From G963665595 sp963665595 (lineage in GTDB: Bacteria; Actinomycetota; Coriobacteriia; Coriobacteriales; CADBOM01), in contig CAXXJK010000007.1 in NCBI GenBank assembly GCA_963665595.2, positions 1 to 39,596 on the forward strand: a DNA stretch of 39,596 nucleotides, in the 5' to 3' direction. The notes beneath the pieces are model-generated. The model saw nothing but the letters and a program-made list of their open reading frames with translations. It was not told the origin of the DNA and did not search any database. Within the stretch, counting starts at the first letter, position 1. Every line of letters begins with the position of its first letter. A program made the translations under genes and the position numbers. This document shows positions 1-7,638 of the stretch, in pieces.

Positions 1-189
1 ATAGGAATGCTCTACTTTCGTTGTTCTCTCATATCGAGTGTTCCATGCAGAAATAGCGGCTTGTTTAGTTTCAAAAGAATCATCAAGAAAGGCTCGGCAT
101 TTATAACACCTAGGAGTAAAAGTTTTGTCATTCCACTCACCGATATCTGTTTCTCCCCCGCAGAACGGGCATGGTTTCGCTTCACTCAT
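1..189 (-). CDS. Lar-like restriction alleviation protein, N-terminal part (gene crosses the window edge)
   Basis: The gene starts at ATG 189 and is still open at base 1. If the 8-base overlap between the two window ends is removed, the frame continues at 39588 and stops at 39475, giving 100 residues. The N-terminal half has CPFCGG near residue 7, a second pair CYKC near residue 28 and a closing AWN. This is the zinc-ribbon pattern of Lar-type proteins, which in the Rac prophage reduce host type I restriction. The C-terminal half adds a second zinc ribbon (see 39475-39588). The start overlaps the stop of the upstream gene as ATGA, so translation is probably coupled. An antirestriction role is inferred from the family; a general zinc-ribbon DNA-binding protein is the alternative. 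Confidence 0.72.
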   Translation of the reverse strand, partial: MSEAKPCPFCGGETDIGEWNDKTFTPRCYKCRAFLDDSFETKQAAISAWNTRYERTTKVEHSY

Positions 190-536
190 TCCTCTACCGC
201 CCTCATCACGGCTTCGCAGTAGACGCCGCGCGCTGTATCATAAGGACACGTATCGCAGTTTTCAGCTGCGACAGTCCACAGCATCGTACATTCCACGCTT
301 CGCCAACCTTCACGTAACCGCTTATTCTCGGCTTCGAGGTAGGCCACTTTTGAGACGAATTGCTCGGTTCCGCAATGACTGCATTTTGTTGTTGTGTCAT
401 CCATAAAGAGATATCCGAGGCATCCCTGGCACTCATGGCAATACAAAGACATCCCCGCTGCATGGTTCCTCGTCATTTCTTTGTCTTGCGCTTGCGGGTC
501 TGGTATCGCTTCGGAAAAGCTAAGTGCTGGCTTCAT
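186..536 (-). CDS. small Cys-rich phage protein with zinc ribbon and short coiled coil
   Basis: This 116-residue protein has no recognised family. A CHEC...CSHC pair near residues 33-55 looks like a zinc ribbon. A leucine/glutamate-rich helix follows (LEAENKRLREG, near residues 68-78), and a second cysteine set CDTCPYDTARGVYC lies close to the C-terminus. Start and stop overlap the neighbouring genes by four bases (ATGA), placing it inside one translationally coupled operon of small proteins. An alternative start at the internal methionine near residue 21 is possible. The function is unknown; zinc binding is inferred from the cysteine spacing only. Confidence 0.6.
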   Translation of the reverse strand: MKPALSFSEAIPDPQAQDKEMTRNHAAGMSLYCHECQGCLGYLFMDDTTTKCSHCGTEQFVSKVAYLEAENKRLREGWRSVECTMLWTVAAENCDTCPYDTARGVYCEAVMRAVEE

Positions 537-826
537 GGTTTCACCTCAATCGGCTGCGCAGGCTTTTCCATTTCCCCCGCAATTACGTCAGCTAGTGAAA
601 GCTTGTCTATCCCGCTTTCGGCGACCTCCATTTCTAACCAACGCTTGTGTAACGCAATGCATTGAGGATCCCCTTCAGACCAAAGCGAATCGTCAACATC
701 TACTATCGGATTAACCAGATCGCACGCATCCTCTATCGGACAGTGATAACAGCCGTTATGCAAATCGTAAATATTCAAAGCTGCCTTATTTATATCCCCA
801 AACCCTCTTTCAAATCTGTTCATCAC
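533..826 (-). CDS. hypothetical small Cys-motif protein
   Basis: This 97-residue acidic protein has a cysteine cluster CYHCPIEDAC near residues 27-36. The CxxCP pattern is also seen in its neighbours at 186-536 and 39214-39363. It overlaps the upstream gene by four bases and the downstream gene by four bases. The family is not recognised. Context (a stack of coupled small genes after the replication genes) suggests an accessory early protein, for example one that acts on host functions, but nothing in the sequence proves that. Confidence 0.55.
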   Translation of the reverse strand: MMNRFERGFGDINKAALNIYDLHNGCYHCPIEDACDLVNPIVDVDDSLWSEGDPQCIALHKRWLEMEVAESGIDKLSLADVIAGEMEKPAQPIEVKP

Positions 827-1218
827 AGCACCTCTTCCTGAGAATGACTTTCAAGAGTCCTAGCTACACTTTCTTTTATCCAGTCACATGGATTTTGCTT
901 ATAACACTCCTCACAGCTCCAGCACCTTTCATCGCCACTGCCGTCCGCCATTGTTAGAGCTTTCTCTGACTGGCAAGCACTTATTTCCCAGCATTTTCTA
1001 AGAAGATCTTTCTCTGCTTCCAGCTTTTCAATGCGACTACCGAGATCGTTTGATACGTCTAGATGTTTCATCGTTGCGTCGTAAGGTCTTTGCGGGTCAT
1101 CGGCAATCCCGTAAATGTTGTCAAGAGCCGTAAAATAAGGCTGGTCGCATCCTTCCATTCCTCCAAACGCTAAGGATTTAATTTCCTTGAGTAGCTGCTT
1201 GTGATATTCGCTCATCAC
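823..1218 (-). CDS. hypothetical protein with coiled coil and Cys cluster
   Basis: This 131-residue protein has a short coiled coil around residues 61-75 (IEKLEAEKDLLRKCWE). This resembles the coil-plus-tryptophan segment of the gene at 186-536 (YLEAENKRLREGW), so the two may be distant paralogues. A dense cysteine cluster CWSCEECYKQNPC follows near residues 98-110. Start and stop overlap neighbours by four bases. The function is unknown; metal binding is likely from the cysteine spacing. Confidence 0.55.
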   Translation of the reverse strand: MMSEYHKQLLKEIKSLAFGGMEGCDQPYFTALDNIYGIADDPQRPYDATMKHLDVSNDLGSRIEKLEAEKDLLRKCWEISACQSEKALTMADGSGDERCWSCEECYKQNPCDWIKESVARTLESHSQEEVL

Positions 1219-1577
1219 TTCACCTCACACTTCTTGCATGGCTGGAACTCCGCTCTGTCAAATGCCTCGCCGAGTGCAGCGTGCAGCTTGTTTCCATTGC
1301 CATAAGCGCGCTTAGCGATGCAAGCCATCACGCCTTTCTCGGGGTCATACTTATCGTGGATGCCACATCGCGCTACCGTTTTGGTCCCGTCGGCCCAGAA
1401 GACGATGGTTGCTAGATCTCGGAAGATTACCCGCTCGATTGCGTATCGACTTGGCGACTGTTCGAGCTGTAGCATTGCGTAGGCTAGTGAGTCGCAAGCA
1501 TCGCTTGCCGGTTGACCCATTCTTTTTCGGGATAGCATTGCTGAGACGAAGTCAGGTGCTGTTTGTTGTGTAGTCAT
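1215..1577 (-). CDS. conserved phage protein of unknown function
   Basis: This 120-residue protein has a central segment IFRDLATIVFWADGTKTV followed by a CGIHDKYDPEKGVMACIAKR block. From memory this pattern recurs in small hypothetical proteins of Gram-positive phages, where the sequence after the DGTKT motif is well conserved. It ends in CKKC near the C-terminus. The start is ATG 1577, preceded by a leader nearly identical to that of the next upstream gene (1796-1819). The stop overlaps the downstream start by four bases. No function is assigned. Confidence 0.62.
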   Translation of the reverse strand: MTTQQTAPDFVSAMLSRKRMGQPASDACDSLAYAMLQLEQSPSRYAIERVIFRDLATIVFWADGTKTVARCGIHDKYDPEKGVMACIAKRAYGNGNKLHAALGEAFDRAEFQPCKKCEVK

Positions 1578-1594
1578 ATCAAAACCTGCTTTCT
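1571..1594 (-). repeat. duplicated 24-bp translation-start leader (other copy 1796-1819)
   Basis: The 24 bases around the start of the gene at 1215-1577 recur at 1796-1819 around the start of the gene at 1593-1802 with a single mismatch. Each copy holds an AGAAAGCAGG leader, the ATG and the second codon. The repeat probably reflects a duplicated ribosome-binding leader, although a site for translational control or recombination cannot be excluded. Confidence 0.6.
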
Positions 1595-1802
1595 AGTTGG
1601 ACTTAACGGATTGGGGATAGAGAGCGCCGCCCGTAAGAATGTGGACGGTATTGCTCCTGGCAACAAGTCCACACATCCATCGTTCTATCTGTCCATCCTC
1701 TATGTCGCATTCGCTCACTAGAGCCAAAGCACAATTAGGCAAGCAGTCAATATTCCCTGTGGTGTCGAATGGGCAAAAGTGCGTTGTCGATAATTTAGTC
1801 AT
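1593..1802 (-). CDS. small Cys-rich hypothetical protein
   Basis: This 69-residue protein starts at ATG 1802. The longer frame extending up to 2009 is rejected because it runs through the repeat-rich gap. The first half holds HFCPF, then CLPNC and a further cysteine, a layout compatible with one small zinc or redox site. The leader before the ATG matches that of the following gene (1571-1594). The function is unknown. It is the first gene after the origin-like gap in the direction of transcription. Confidence 0.5.
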   Translation of the reverse strand: MTKLSTTHFCPFDTTGNIDCLPNCALALVSECDIEDGQIERWMCGLVARSNTVHILTGGALYPQSVKSN

Positions 1803-2098
1803 CTCAAAACCTGCTTTCTGAAAGTTGTTGTTTTTGAAAAATGCATTGGTCATGGAAGGGGAAGGAAAGGATAGGGCGGGCAGTGCTAAAGCCCGCCTTT
1901 TCTTTACCCCTGACCCCAGGGAAGGAAACTTCCATACCCCTACGTAGTAGGGGTATATTTTCCTTCCCTCTGAAAAGAGCGGGAAACAACGCTTTTTTCC
2001 TTCCCGCAAAGGAAAGGTAAAATAAGATACTTTCCCCGCTTTTTTCCCTCAAACCTCGATAGGGAAAGAAAAACTTTTCTACGCTTTTTTCCTTCCCG
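1803..2098. other. non-coding repeat and palindrome region, candidate replication origin
   Basis: About 296 bases without a convincing gene lie directly downstream of the primase-helicase. The motif acgcttttttccttcccgc occurs identically at 1989-2007 and 2081-2099, with a partial copy (cgcttttttcc) at 2037-2047, so the spacing is about 45 bases. A large inverted repeat has outer arms gggaaggaaa (1919-1928) and tttccttccc (1959-1968), and inner arms atacccctac (1934-1943) and gtaggggtat (1947-1956) around a 3-base loop. The strand is strongly purine/pyrimidine biased. Iterons plus a cruciform beside a primase-helicase suggest an origin; this is inference. Confidence 0.5.
1875..1901 (+). terminator. 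hairpin with T tract reading rightward
   Basis: The arms ggcgggc (1875-1881) and gcccgcc (1891-1897) form a perfect 7-bp GC stem, followed by TTTTCTTT on the plus strand. It has the form of an intrinsic terminator for rightward transcripts, yet no rightward gene precedes it. It may block antisense transcription or be part of the origin-like structure. Confidence 0.4.
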
Positions 2099-4351
2099 CT
2101 AAACATTGTCATTCCTTACTAAAACTCCGTCAGTCACTGAAAATGAGGGGTGATTCTTGGCATAGTTGCGAACAGTTTTTTCGCTACAAGCGAGGTATCC
2201 AGAGATAGATTTGAGGCTGTAATCACCGGATAGCGAGCACGAATTATAGGCCGCCTCCAGCTCCTCGTTCTTCTTTTTTTCTCTCTCTTCTGGAGTAGAC
2301 TTTCGGCGATCTTTACCGGGCTTGCCTTGCCAGCTACCAGCCTCAGATCCATTAGTTGCTACATCCTTGAGGATGCCTGTTTCATCAACGCGATGGACTG
2401 GCCACTCGAACCACACATCAATCGGATTGAAGCGCGGGAACTCGCGAAGAGTCCCTTCTATTCGCCAGGCACTTACGCTTGACTTGCTCTCCCTGATCTC
2501 GTTTGCTAGGGCAATTACGTAAGCCTGGGCGCTCTGATCGCCCGCTAGTAGCTTTTGACAATGCCCTTCAAAGAGGCCAGCCATCAACTGATCATCTTGA
2601 GAAACTTCTTCTCTCCAGTTCTTAGGCCCGAACTCGTCCATGAACTTAGTCAGGGCCTCGCATACGGCCATATTCTGCTGTTGCGTTATGACATCATCGC
2701 TCAGCTCTAACTCAATCATGTCGAGTACATCATCTGCGTCACGCGAGAACACACCCGAACCACTAGCGCGGTCCATAGAGGCTTTCTGCCCCTGTCCACC
2801 CTTTGAATGGTGGTGGCAGTAAATAACGGCACATCCAAGCGTCTCTGCGAGTTTGTCAAGCTGATTGCAGAACTGCGAAACGTGTTCTGCGCTGTTCTCG
2901 TCCCCCGATATAACCTTGTAAATGGGGTCAATGATGATAGCTTGGTACCTGCTCTTTGCAGCCCTGCGAATAATGCTATTTGATAGCTTGTCTAGGGGTG
3001 CTGACTTTCCGCGTAGGTCAAGGTTGTGGATGTTGCTCATATTGGTATGATCAAGCCCGAGACCTTCGTACACGCGCTTAAAGCGCCTCTTCCTATCGTC
3101 TTTTTTAAGCTCAAGATTGATGTAGAGGACCTTACCTTGCTGACATTGCTTTCCGAGCCACGTAGCCCCCTCAGCGATCGCGCAGCATAGTTCTATAAGC
3201 GCAAAACTCTTTCCTGCTTTGCTCCGCCCGGCGAGCATCATCTTGTCCCCTGGGTAAAGCAGGTCAGCAACTATCGGGACTGGGGGAGCGGGTACGGTGT
3301 CCCAGTCATCGAATTCCTCAATGTCGGGCAAGCCGTCGTTTAACTCTTCCATCCAGTCATGCCACTCGGCCCACGACGCGCGACCTATATTCATGGCCAC
3401 AATGAACTGCTTATGGCCATCTCGCATAAAGCCAGGGAGGCGCGAGAGCCTACTAGGGTTCTTATTCTGGGTGTCGATGGAAAGGCCGTTCGATGCGCAT
3501 ACCTTATATAGGTAATCAACGCGCTTGCGGTACTCGTCATAATCTCTCGCATCAACGCGCACGATCGCATGAAGACTTTTGCCACCAGAATGAACTAGCA
3601 CAGCGACGGGAAGTTCGAGTTCTTCGATGATGGCCTTTTGCTTGCCGATTTCCATGTCATCGCTCTCGACAAGTGCATAGCGGAACTCTGTTACGTTATC
3701 ATTCCTCACATCTTTGCCATCAAGCGGATTAAAGCGGACCCATGCACCGGCTATCTCATTCGGCGTGCCGAACGTGGTTTCTATATTCTGATTAGTGGCG
3801 AGCTCCTCTATAAGTTGACCAGCAGTACGACTGTAGCCTCCTTTATTCTGAGGGATCCATCGTCCGTCTTTTTCGTAAGCGCTAACAACATAGCCAACGT
3901 TTTCTCCTGGCTCAAAGAGAGCTTCGAGGTATGCGGTGGCCTGCTTTATCGGGTTCCATACTGCTGGTTCGGTAACTTCTCTTTCCTCTACCCACGTGGG
4001 GTCAACTACGGCCGCTTCATCGCAGCAGATGGGAGAATCCCAACCAAAAGCAACATCGGGACCGCTGTAACTACCGCGTGGTGGCGTCCATCCTTGATCT
4101 TTGGCCAACTGAACAATGCTGCCACCAGTAATAGGCTTTCCGGATGAATTGCCGAAGCTACGCCACTTCTTTTCGCATTCATTAGTATGGTATCGCGCGG
4201 AATCGCGCCGGCTCCACTCTTCCCATACTGCCATCGGATATCCGCCATCATGAAGAGCGAATCCTACAGATAGCCACTCGTTATATTCGAGACAACAGGG
4301 GTCAATAGCGTCAATGACGTCGCGGAGATCATGCCCGTCTTGTTGCATCAT
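2099..4351 (-). CDS. primase-helicase (PriCT_2 / AEP-like primase / RepA-like ATPase)
   Basis: This 750-residue replication protein has three recognisable parts. Residues 1-90 resemble the PriCT_2 domain. Residues 200-310 show archaeo-eukaryotic primase motifs: VESDD at 228-232, SGGKSLHA at 255-262 and SIDTQNKNPSRLSRLPG at 291-307. Residues 365-600 form a RecA-like helicase with Walker A AGRSKAGKS at 374-382, Walker B IIIDP at 472-476 and a CHHHSKGG segment. The C-terminus has a likely helix-turn-helix (SISGYLACSEKTVRNYAK). The linker contains FGWDSPI (102-108), also found in the DUF669 protein. The start overlaps the upstream helicase stop. It probably primes and unwinds DNA at the adjacent origin-like region. 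Confidence 0.88.
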   Translation of the reverse strand: MMQQDGHDLRDVIDAIDPCCLEYNEWLSVGFALHDGGYPMAVWEEWSRRDSARYHTNECEKKWRSFGNSSGKPITGGSIVQLAKDQGWTPPRGSYSGPDVAFGWDSPICCDEAAVVDPTWVEEREVTEPAVWNPIKQATAYLEALFEPGENVGYVVSAYEKDGRWIPQNKGGYSRTAGQLIEELATNQNIETTFGTPNEIAGAWVRFNPLDGKDVRNDNVTEFRYALVESDDMEIGKQKAIIEELELPVAVLVHSGGKSLHAIVRVDARDYDEYRKRVDYLYKVCASNGLSIDTQNKNPSRLSRLPGFMRDGHKQFIVAMNIGRASWAEWHDWMEELNDGLPDIEEFDDWDTVPAPPVPIVADLLYPGDKMMLAGRSKAGKSFALIELCCAIAEGATWLGKQCQQGKVLYINLELKKDDRKRRFKRVYEGLGLDHTNMSNIHNLDLRGKSAPLDKLSNSIIRRAAKSRYQAIIIDPIYKVISGDENSAEHVSQFCNQLDKLAETLGCAVIYCHHHSKGGQGQKASMDRASGSGVFSRDADDVLDMIELELSDDVITQQQNMAVCEALTKFMDEFGPKNWREEVSQDDQLMAGLFEGHCQKLLAGDQSAQAYVIALANEIRESKSSVSAWRIEGTLREFPRFNPIDVWFEWPVHRVDETGILKDVATNGSEAGSWQGKPGKDRRKSTPEEREKKKNEELEAAYNSCSLSGDYSLKSISGYLACSEKTVRNYAKNHPSFSVTDGVLVRNDNV

Positions 4352-5952
4352 GCGGCATCACCTCCGGGCGTATACGTAGCGGGATCAATTCCTTTAGGCG
4401 TGCTTTTCCAGCCAAGAGCAGCAATTCGCGAAATCATATTGCTCGCATCTTGAAACTCCCATGTCCCCACGTTTTTGAAGCCTTTGTTCTCTAGTAATCT
4501 TATTTGCTTAGGAGTGGTGAGCCCCTCAACGCGGCGCTTGTTCAGCTTGTCTATGATTAGGCTTGCTTTGCCCGCACACGCTATTTCGTCAGGGAACACT
4601 CCAGCTTTCTCGAGCATTTCTTTCTGTTTCACAGAAGGTGGCGCTAACTCCCAAGAAAATGAAGGCACGTAACTAGAGAGGTCCTCCGCCGCAATCGACA
4701 TTTCAAACTGGAGAGGATCCACGAGCTTACGTTTTTTCTTTCGTTGTTCCTCGAGCTCCTTCTTTAACGTCTCTTCGCGCTCATGAAGCACGCTAACAAC
4801 TGCTTTTTCTTCAACTTCCTCTATATCGACGGGGCAGCCAGCCTCTTCAATTGCTGAGGTCATCGCCTTGGCCACCTCATCAGATTCGGCAATTAGGTGC
4901 GCTGGGTGACAAAGGTCATGGCGCTCGGTGTGCCAGAGGAAATCAAGTAACAGTAGATGGTCTTTGCCAGGATGGATTCGGGTCCCTCGTCCAACCATTT
5001 GCGTATATAGGCTGCGTGTCTTGGTTGGTCTCAGCACTACAATGCAGTCAACGCTTGGGCAGTCCCACCCTTCGGTAAGCAACATCGAATTACATAAGAC
5101 ATTGTATTTATCACCGTCAAAGTCAGACAGTACATCAGCGCGGTCATAGCTCTCGCCGTTTACCTCAGCGGCCTTAAATCCTCTATCTTTAAGGATCCCG
5201 CAGAACCGCTGGCTTGTGGCAATAAGAGGGAGGAATACTACTGTCTTTCTCTCCATGAGCCCCGCTGCAAGCATCTCATCTGCAATCTGGACCAGATATG
5301 GGTCAAGTGCTGTGCCTAAGTCTCCTAGTTTGTAGTCTCCGTTCTGTACTCCAACGCCCGATAGGTCGAGAGTAAGCGGGATGGTCTGCGCCTTGATAGG
5401 AGAGAGGTAGCCTTCCTTAATAGCCCTAGGCATCGTGTATTCGTAGGCGAGAGTGTCGAAATATCGTCCTAGGTTGCGACGATCTCCCCTGTCTGGGGTA
5501 GCTGTAACTCCGAGTATCTTGGCTTTCGAAAAGTACGCAAGCACATTCTGGTAGCTGTCGGATAAGCAGTGATGCGCTTCATCAACTATGATTACGTCGA
5601 ATCGGTCATCCTCGAACTTGCTCAGCCTGCTGTCTCGCATAAGCGTCTGCACGGAACCGACGGTCACGAAGAACCATGTGCCAAGGCACGTCTGTTCGGC
5701 CTTCTCAACGCTACACTCAAGACCAGTGGCAATGCGGATTTTGTCGGCTGCCTGCTGCAGTAATTCACCACGATGCGCGAGGACTAGGCAACGCTTACCC
5801 TGCTCGACTGCTCTCCTTATTATGTTCGCGAAAATGATAGTTTTCCCCGTACCGGTCGGAAGCACGGCCAGGGTTCGTGAGACCCCAGCCGTCCATTGCT
5901 CTTCGACCGCGCTTACCGCGGCCTCTTGGTACGGGCGCAGTTCGAGAGCCAT
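4348..5952 (-). CDS. DEAD/DEAH-box superfamily 2 helicase
   Basis: This 534-residue protein has the full SF2 helicase set: a Q-like RPYQ at 6-9, Walker A PTGTGKT at 32-38, DEAH at 124-127, TAT at 150-152, and motif VI QMVGRGTR near residue 335. The C-terminal 180 residues carry a long charged coiled coil (ETLKKELEEQRKKKRK) and a helical tail. Such ResIII-type helicases are common in siphophage replication modules, where they remodel DNA or displace proteins. It overlaps the primase-helicase by four bases and lies two bases after the DUF669 gene, so the three are co-transcribed. Confidence 0.9.
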   Translation of the reverse strand: MALELRPYQEAAVSAVEEQWTAGVSRTLAVLPTGTGKTIIFANIIRRAVEQGKRCLVLAHRGELLQQAADKIRIATGLECSVEKAEQTCLGTWFFVTVGSVQTLMRDSRLSKFEDDRFDVIIVDEAHHCLSDSYQNVLAYFSKAKILGVTATPDRGDRRNLGRYFDTLAYEYTMPRAIKEGYLSPIKAQTIPLTLDLSGVGVQNGDYKLGDLGTALDPYLVQIADEMLAAGLMERKTVVFLPLIATSQRFCGILKDRGFKAAEVNGESYDRADVLSDFDGDKYNVLCNSMLLTEGWDCPSVDCIVVLRPTKTRSLYTQMVGRGTRIHPGKDHLLLLDFLWHTERHDLCHPAHLIAESDEVAKAMTSAIEEAGCPVDIEEVEEKAVVSVLHEREETLKKELEEQRKKKRKLVDPLQFEMSIAAEDLSSYVPSFSWELAPPSVKQKEMLEKAGVFPDEIACAGKASLIIDKLNKRRVEGLTTPKQIRLLENKGFKNVGTWEFQDASNMISRIAALGWKSTPKGIDPATYTPGGDAA

Positions 5953-5954
5953 CT

Positions 5955-6533
5955 TTAGAATCCGCGTGCTGGATCGAAAGCTTGTTGCATAACGGCAGGC
6001 GCTTGCTGAGGCACAGCTACAGGCTGCTGTTGGAACGTAGCAGGCGCAACTTGCTGCTGAGCTATTACAGGAGCGACAGGAGTAGCTACTTCTGCTGGTT
6101 CGAGGAACGCCTTAATGTCGTTGGTTACGACGTCTTCACCGTCTTTATTTTTGTAGGTGCGCTGAGTGAGTTTTAAACGACCCTGTGATCCCGCTAAGGC
6201 GTCCCAGTTTGGTACAAAACCTTCTTGGCCTTTTTGCTTCTGCCCGATACTTACGAAGAGCTGGCCAATCTTCCACTCGGTCTTGCGAACTAGGAAAAGG
6301 TTCTCTTTTACAAAAGCAGTTCCGAGTTCCCCGCCATCTATAGCAATAGACAGCACGGCCTTCCAGCACGCAGGCATCTTCTCTCCGCCCTCATACCACT
6401 CTCTATCCATGACGGTAACCGTAAAGGGGTATTCTCCCTTCGGCAGTAGTAAAAATTCTGCGTTGCCGTCTTCGCTAATCGGGGCATCCCAACCAAAGGC
6501 GGCATTTTCCATTTGCTGATTTTGATTTTCCAT
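5955..6533 (-). CDS. DUF669-like protein, probable single-strand DNA-binding protein
   Basis: This 192-residue protein has an N-terminal FGWDAPI (13-19), then a beta-rich core with PKGEYPFTV and a WKIGQLFVSIGQ segment, and a long Q/P/A-rich tail ending in a short aromatic tip (FDPARGF). This matches DUF669 phage proteins, which sit in recombination/replication modules and are thought to act like SSB. The disordered tail with an aromatic tip recalls SSB tails that recruit partners. It lies between the Sak4-like gene and the helicase. The FGWD motif is shared with the primase-helicase. Confidence 0.72.
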   Translation of the reverse strand: MENQNQQMENAAFGWDAPISEDGNAEFLLLPKGEYPFTVTVMDREWYEGGEKMPACWKAVLSIAIDGGELGTAFVKENLFLVRKTEWKIGQLFVSIGQKQKGQEGFVPNWDALAGSQGRLKLTQRTYKNKDGEDVVTNDIKAFLEPAEVATPVAPVIAQQQVAPATFQQQPVAVPQQAPAVMQQAFDPARGF

Positions 6534-6552
6534 ATCATTACTCTCTTTCTAA

Positions 6553-7638
6553 TTAGTTAAAAGGTAAGGGGTCGGTGTGAGGCTTGCGGTCTTCTACTGT
6601 TTGAGCGAGGCCGGCCCAGTTGCTTACAATGTGTAAAACGAAGTCGGCAGGATATTTCTCTATTGGTGTCTCGGCTGTCACGTAGCGTTTGAAGGCGCAT
6701 GCGTCTTGCAGTTGGGCATCGCTGACGTTGCTAGACGCCATAAGCTGTCTAAGCTGTTTGATGTAGTCAGGCTCGTCAGGAACAAAAGTAGATGGTGCGA
6801 CCTGAGCCGTTGCGGCTTGTTCTATGACCTGCACTGTTTCTGGTTCTGCAACTTCTTGGCAGGCAGTAGGAACATCTGGTGCAGGTGCGATCTGCGGCTG
6901 CGGCTGTGGTGCTCTCACTGGAATACAGCCAGCAATTTGAGCGAAATCGAAAGGCAGCTTCTCTGCTAAGCCGTGGCGATTCTTTGCATCCCAGCAAGGA
7001 TGGTGAGACGTGTGCATAACGCGTTTTCCGCCTTGGACTTTGTTCTTTCCCTTTTGAGCGCCTTGCCCATCGACATTGACAACAATAGTTTCGTAATTAG
7101 CAAACAGGATTAGGTCGGCCCACTCTTTTAGGAGAGGGGAGCACTGCTTTGATAGTTTGAGTTCCCAGCGATCGTAAGAGCCAAGTTCGTCTGGTTGCTC
7201 AAACTTTCTCATCTGAGCATGTGCAGTCATAAGCACATTGATGCCCATTTCGATGAGGTCGCTTAATAGATTTAAGAACTGCCCGAATTCCTCTTTGAGA
7301 TAGATGTATCCTTTGCCATATCCGAAGTCTTCAATGCTCTTCACGCCTCTTGATGAACATACGTGCTCTGAGCACATCTTCTCTGCCCAGTCAGCGGTAT
7401 CAATTACCAAAGTGTCACAGCAAGTAGGATTGCCCTTAACCCACTTAACCTGTTCGAGAAGAAAGCTCCACGATGTGGGTGTGTCGAGACGTTTGACGTC
7501 AATGTGGGAGGTACCTCCCTCGGTGTCGATAAAGAGAGGATTAGGAAACTGTGAAGCGAACGTTGTCTTCCCTATTCCTTCGGGACCATATGTACATATT
7601 TTCTGTGCACGCAGTATTTTTCCTGAGGTTATATTCAC
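6553..7638 (-). CDS. Sak4-like RecA-fold ATPase (AAA_24), single-strand annealing/recombination
   Basis: This 361-residue protein starts at GTG 7638, overlapping the upstream stop as GTGA. Walker A GPEGIGKTT lies at 18-26 and Walker B LVIDTADW at 77-84, followed by TAHAQMRKFE, which is typical of the AAA_24/Sak4 phage family. Sak4 proteins bind single-stranded DNA and promote annealing together with an SSB. Residues 240-300 are a P/A/Q-rich linker. The C-terminus ends in DPLPFN, much like the DDDLPF tip of bacterial SSB. With the DUF669 protein and the SMC-like ATPase it forms a recombination set. Confidence 0.82.
   Translation of the reverse strand: MNITSGKILRAQKICTYGPEGIGKTTFASQFPNPLFIDTEGGTSHIDVKRLDTPTSWSFLLEQVKWVKGNPTCCDTLVIDTADWAEKMCSEHVCSSRGVKSIEDFGYGKGYIYLKEEFGQFLNLLSDLIEMGINVLMTAHAQMRKFEQPDELGSYDRWELKLSKQCSPLLKEWADLILFANYETIVVNVDGQGAQKGKNKVQGGKRVMHTSHHPCWDAKNRHGLAEKLPFDFAQIAGCIPVRAPQPQPQIAPAPDVPTACQEVAEPETVQVIEQAATAQVAPSTFVPDEPDYIKQLRQLMASSNVSDAQLQDACAFKRYVTAETPIEKYPADFVLHIVSNWAGLAQTVEDRKPHTDPLPFN

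Noticed and set aside
1804..2112. Leftward frame of 102 codons in the origin-like gap
   Set aside because: Low-complexity Lys/Phe/Gly content follows the repeats, and it has no ribosome site and no homology pattern.
3638..4147. Rightward frame of 169 codons
   Set aside because: It lies entirely antisense to the well-supported primase-helicase and has no ribosome site.
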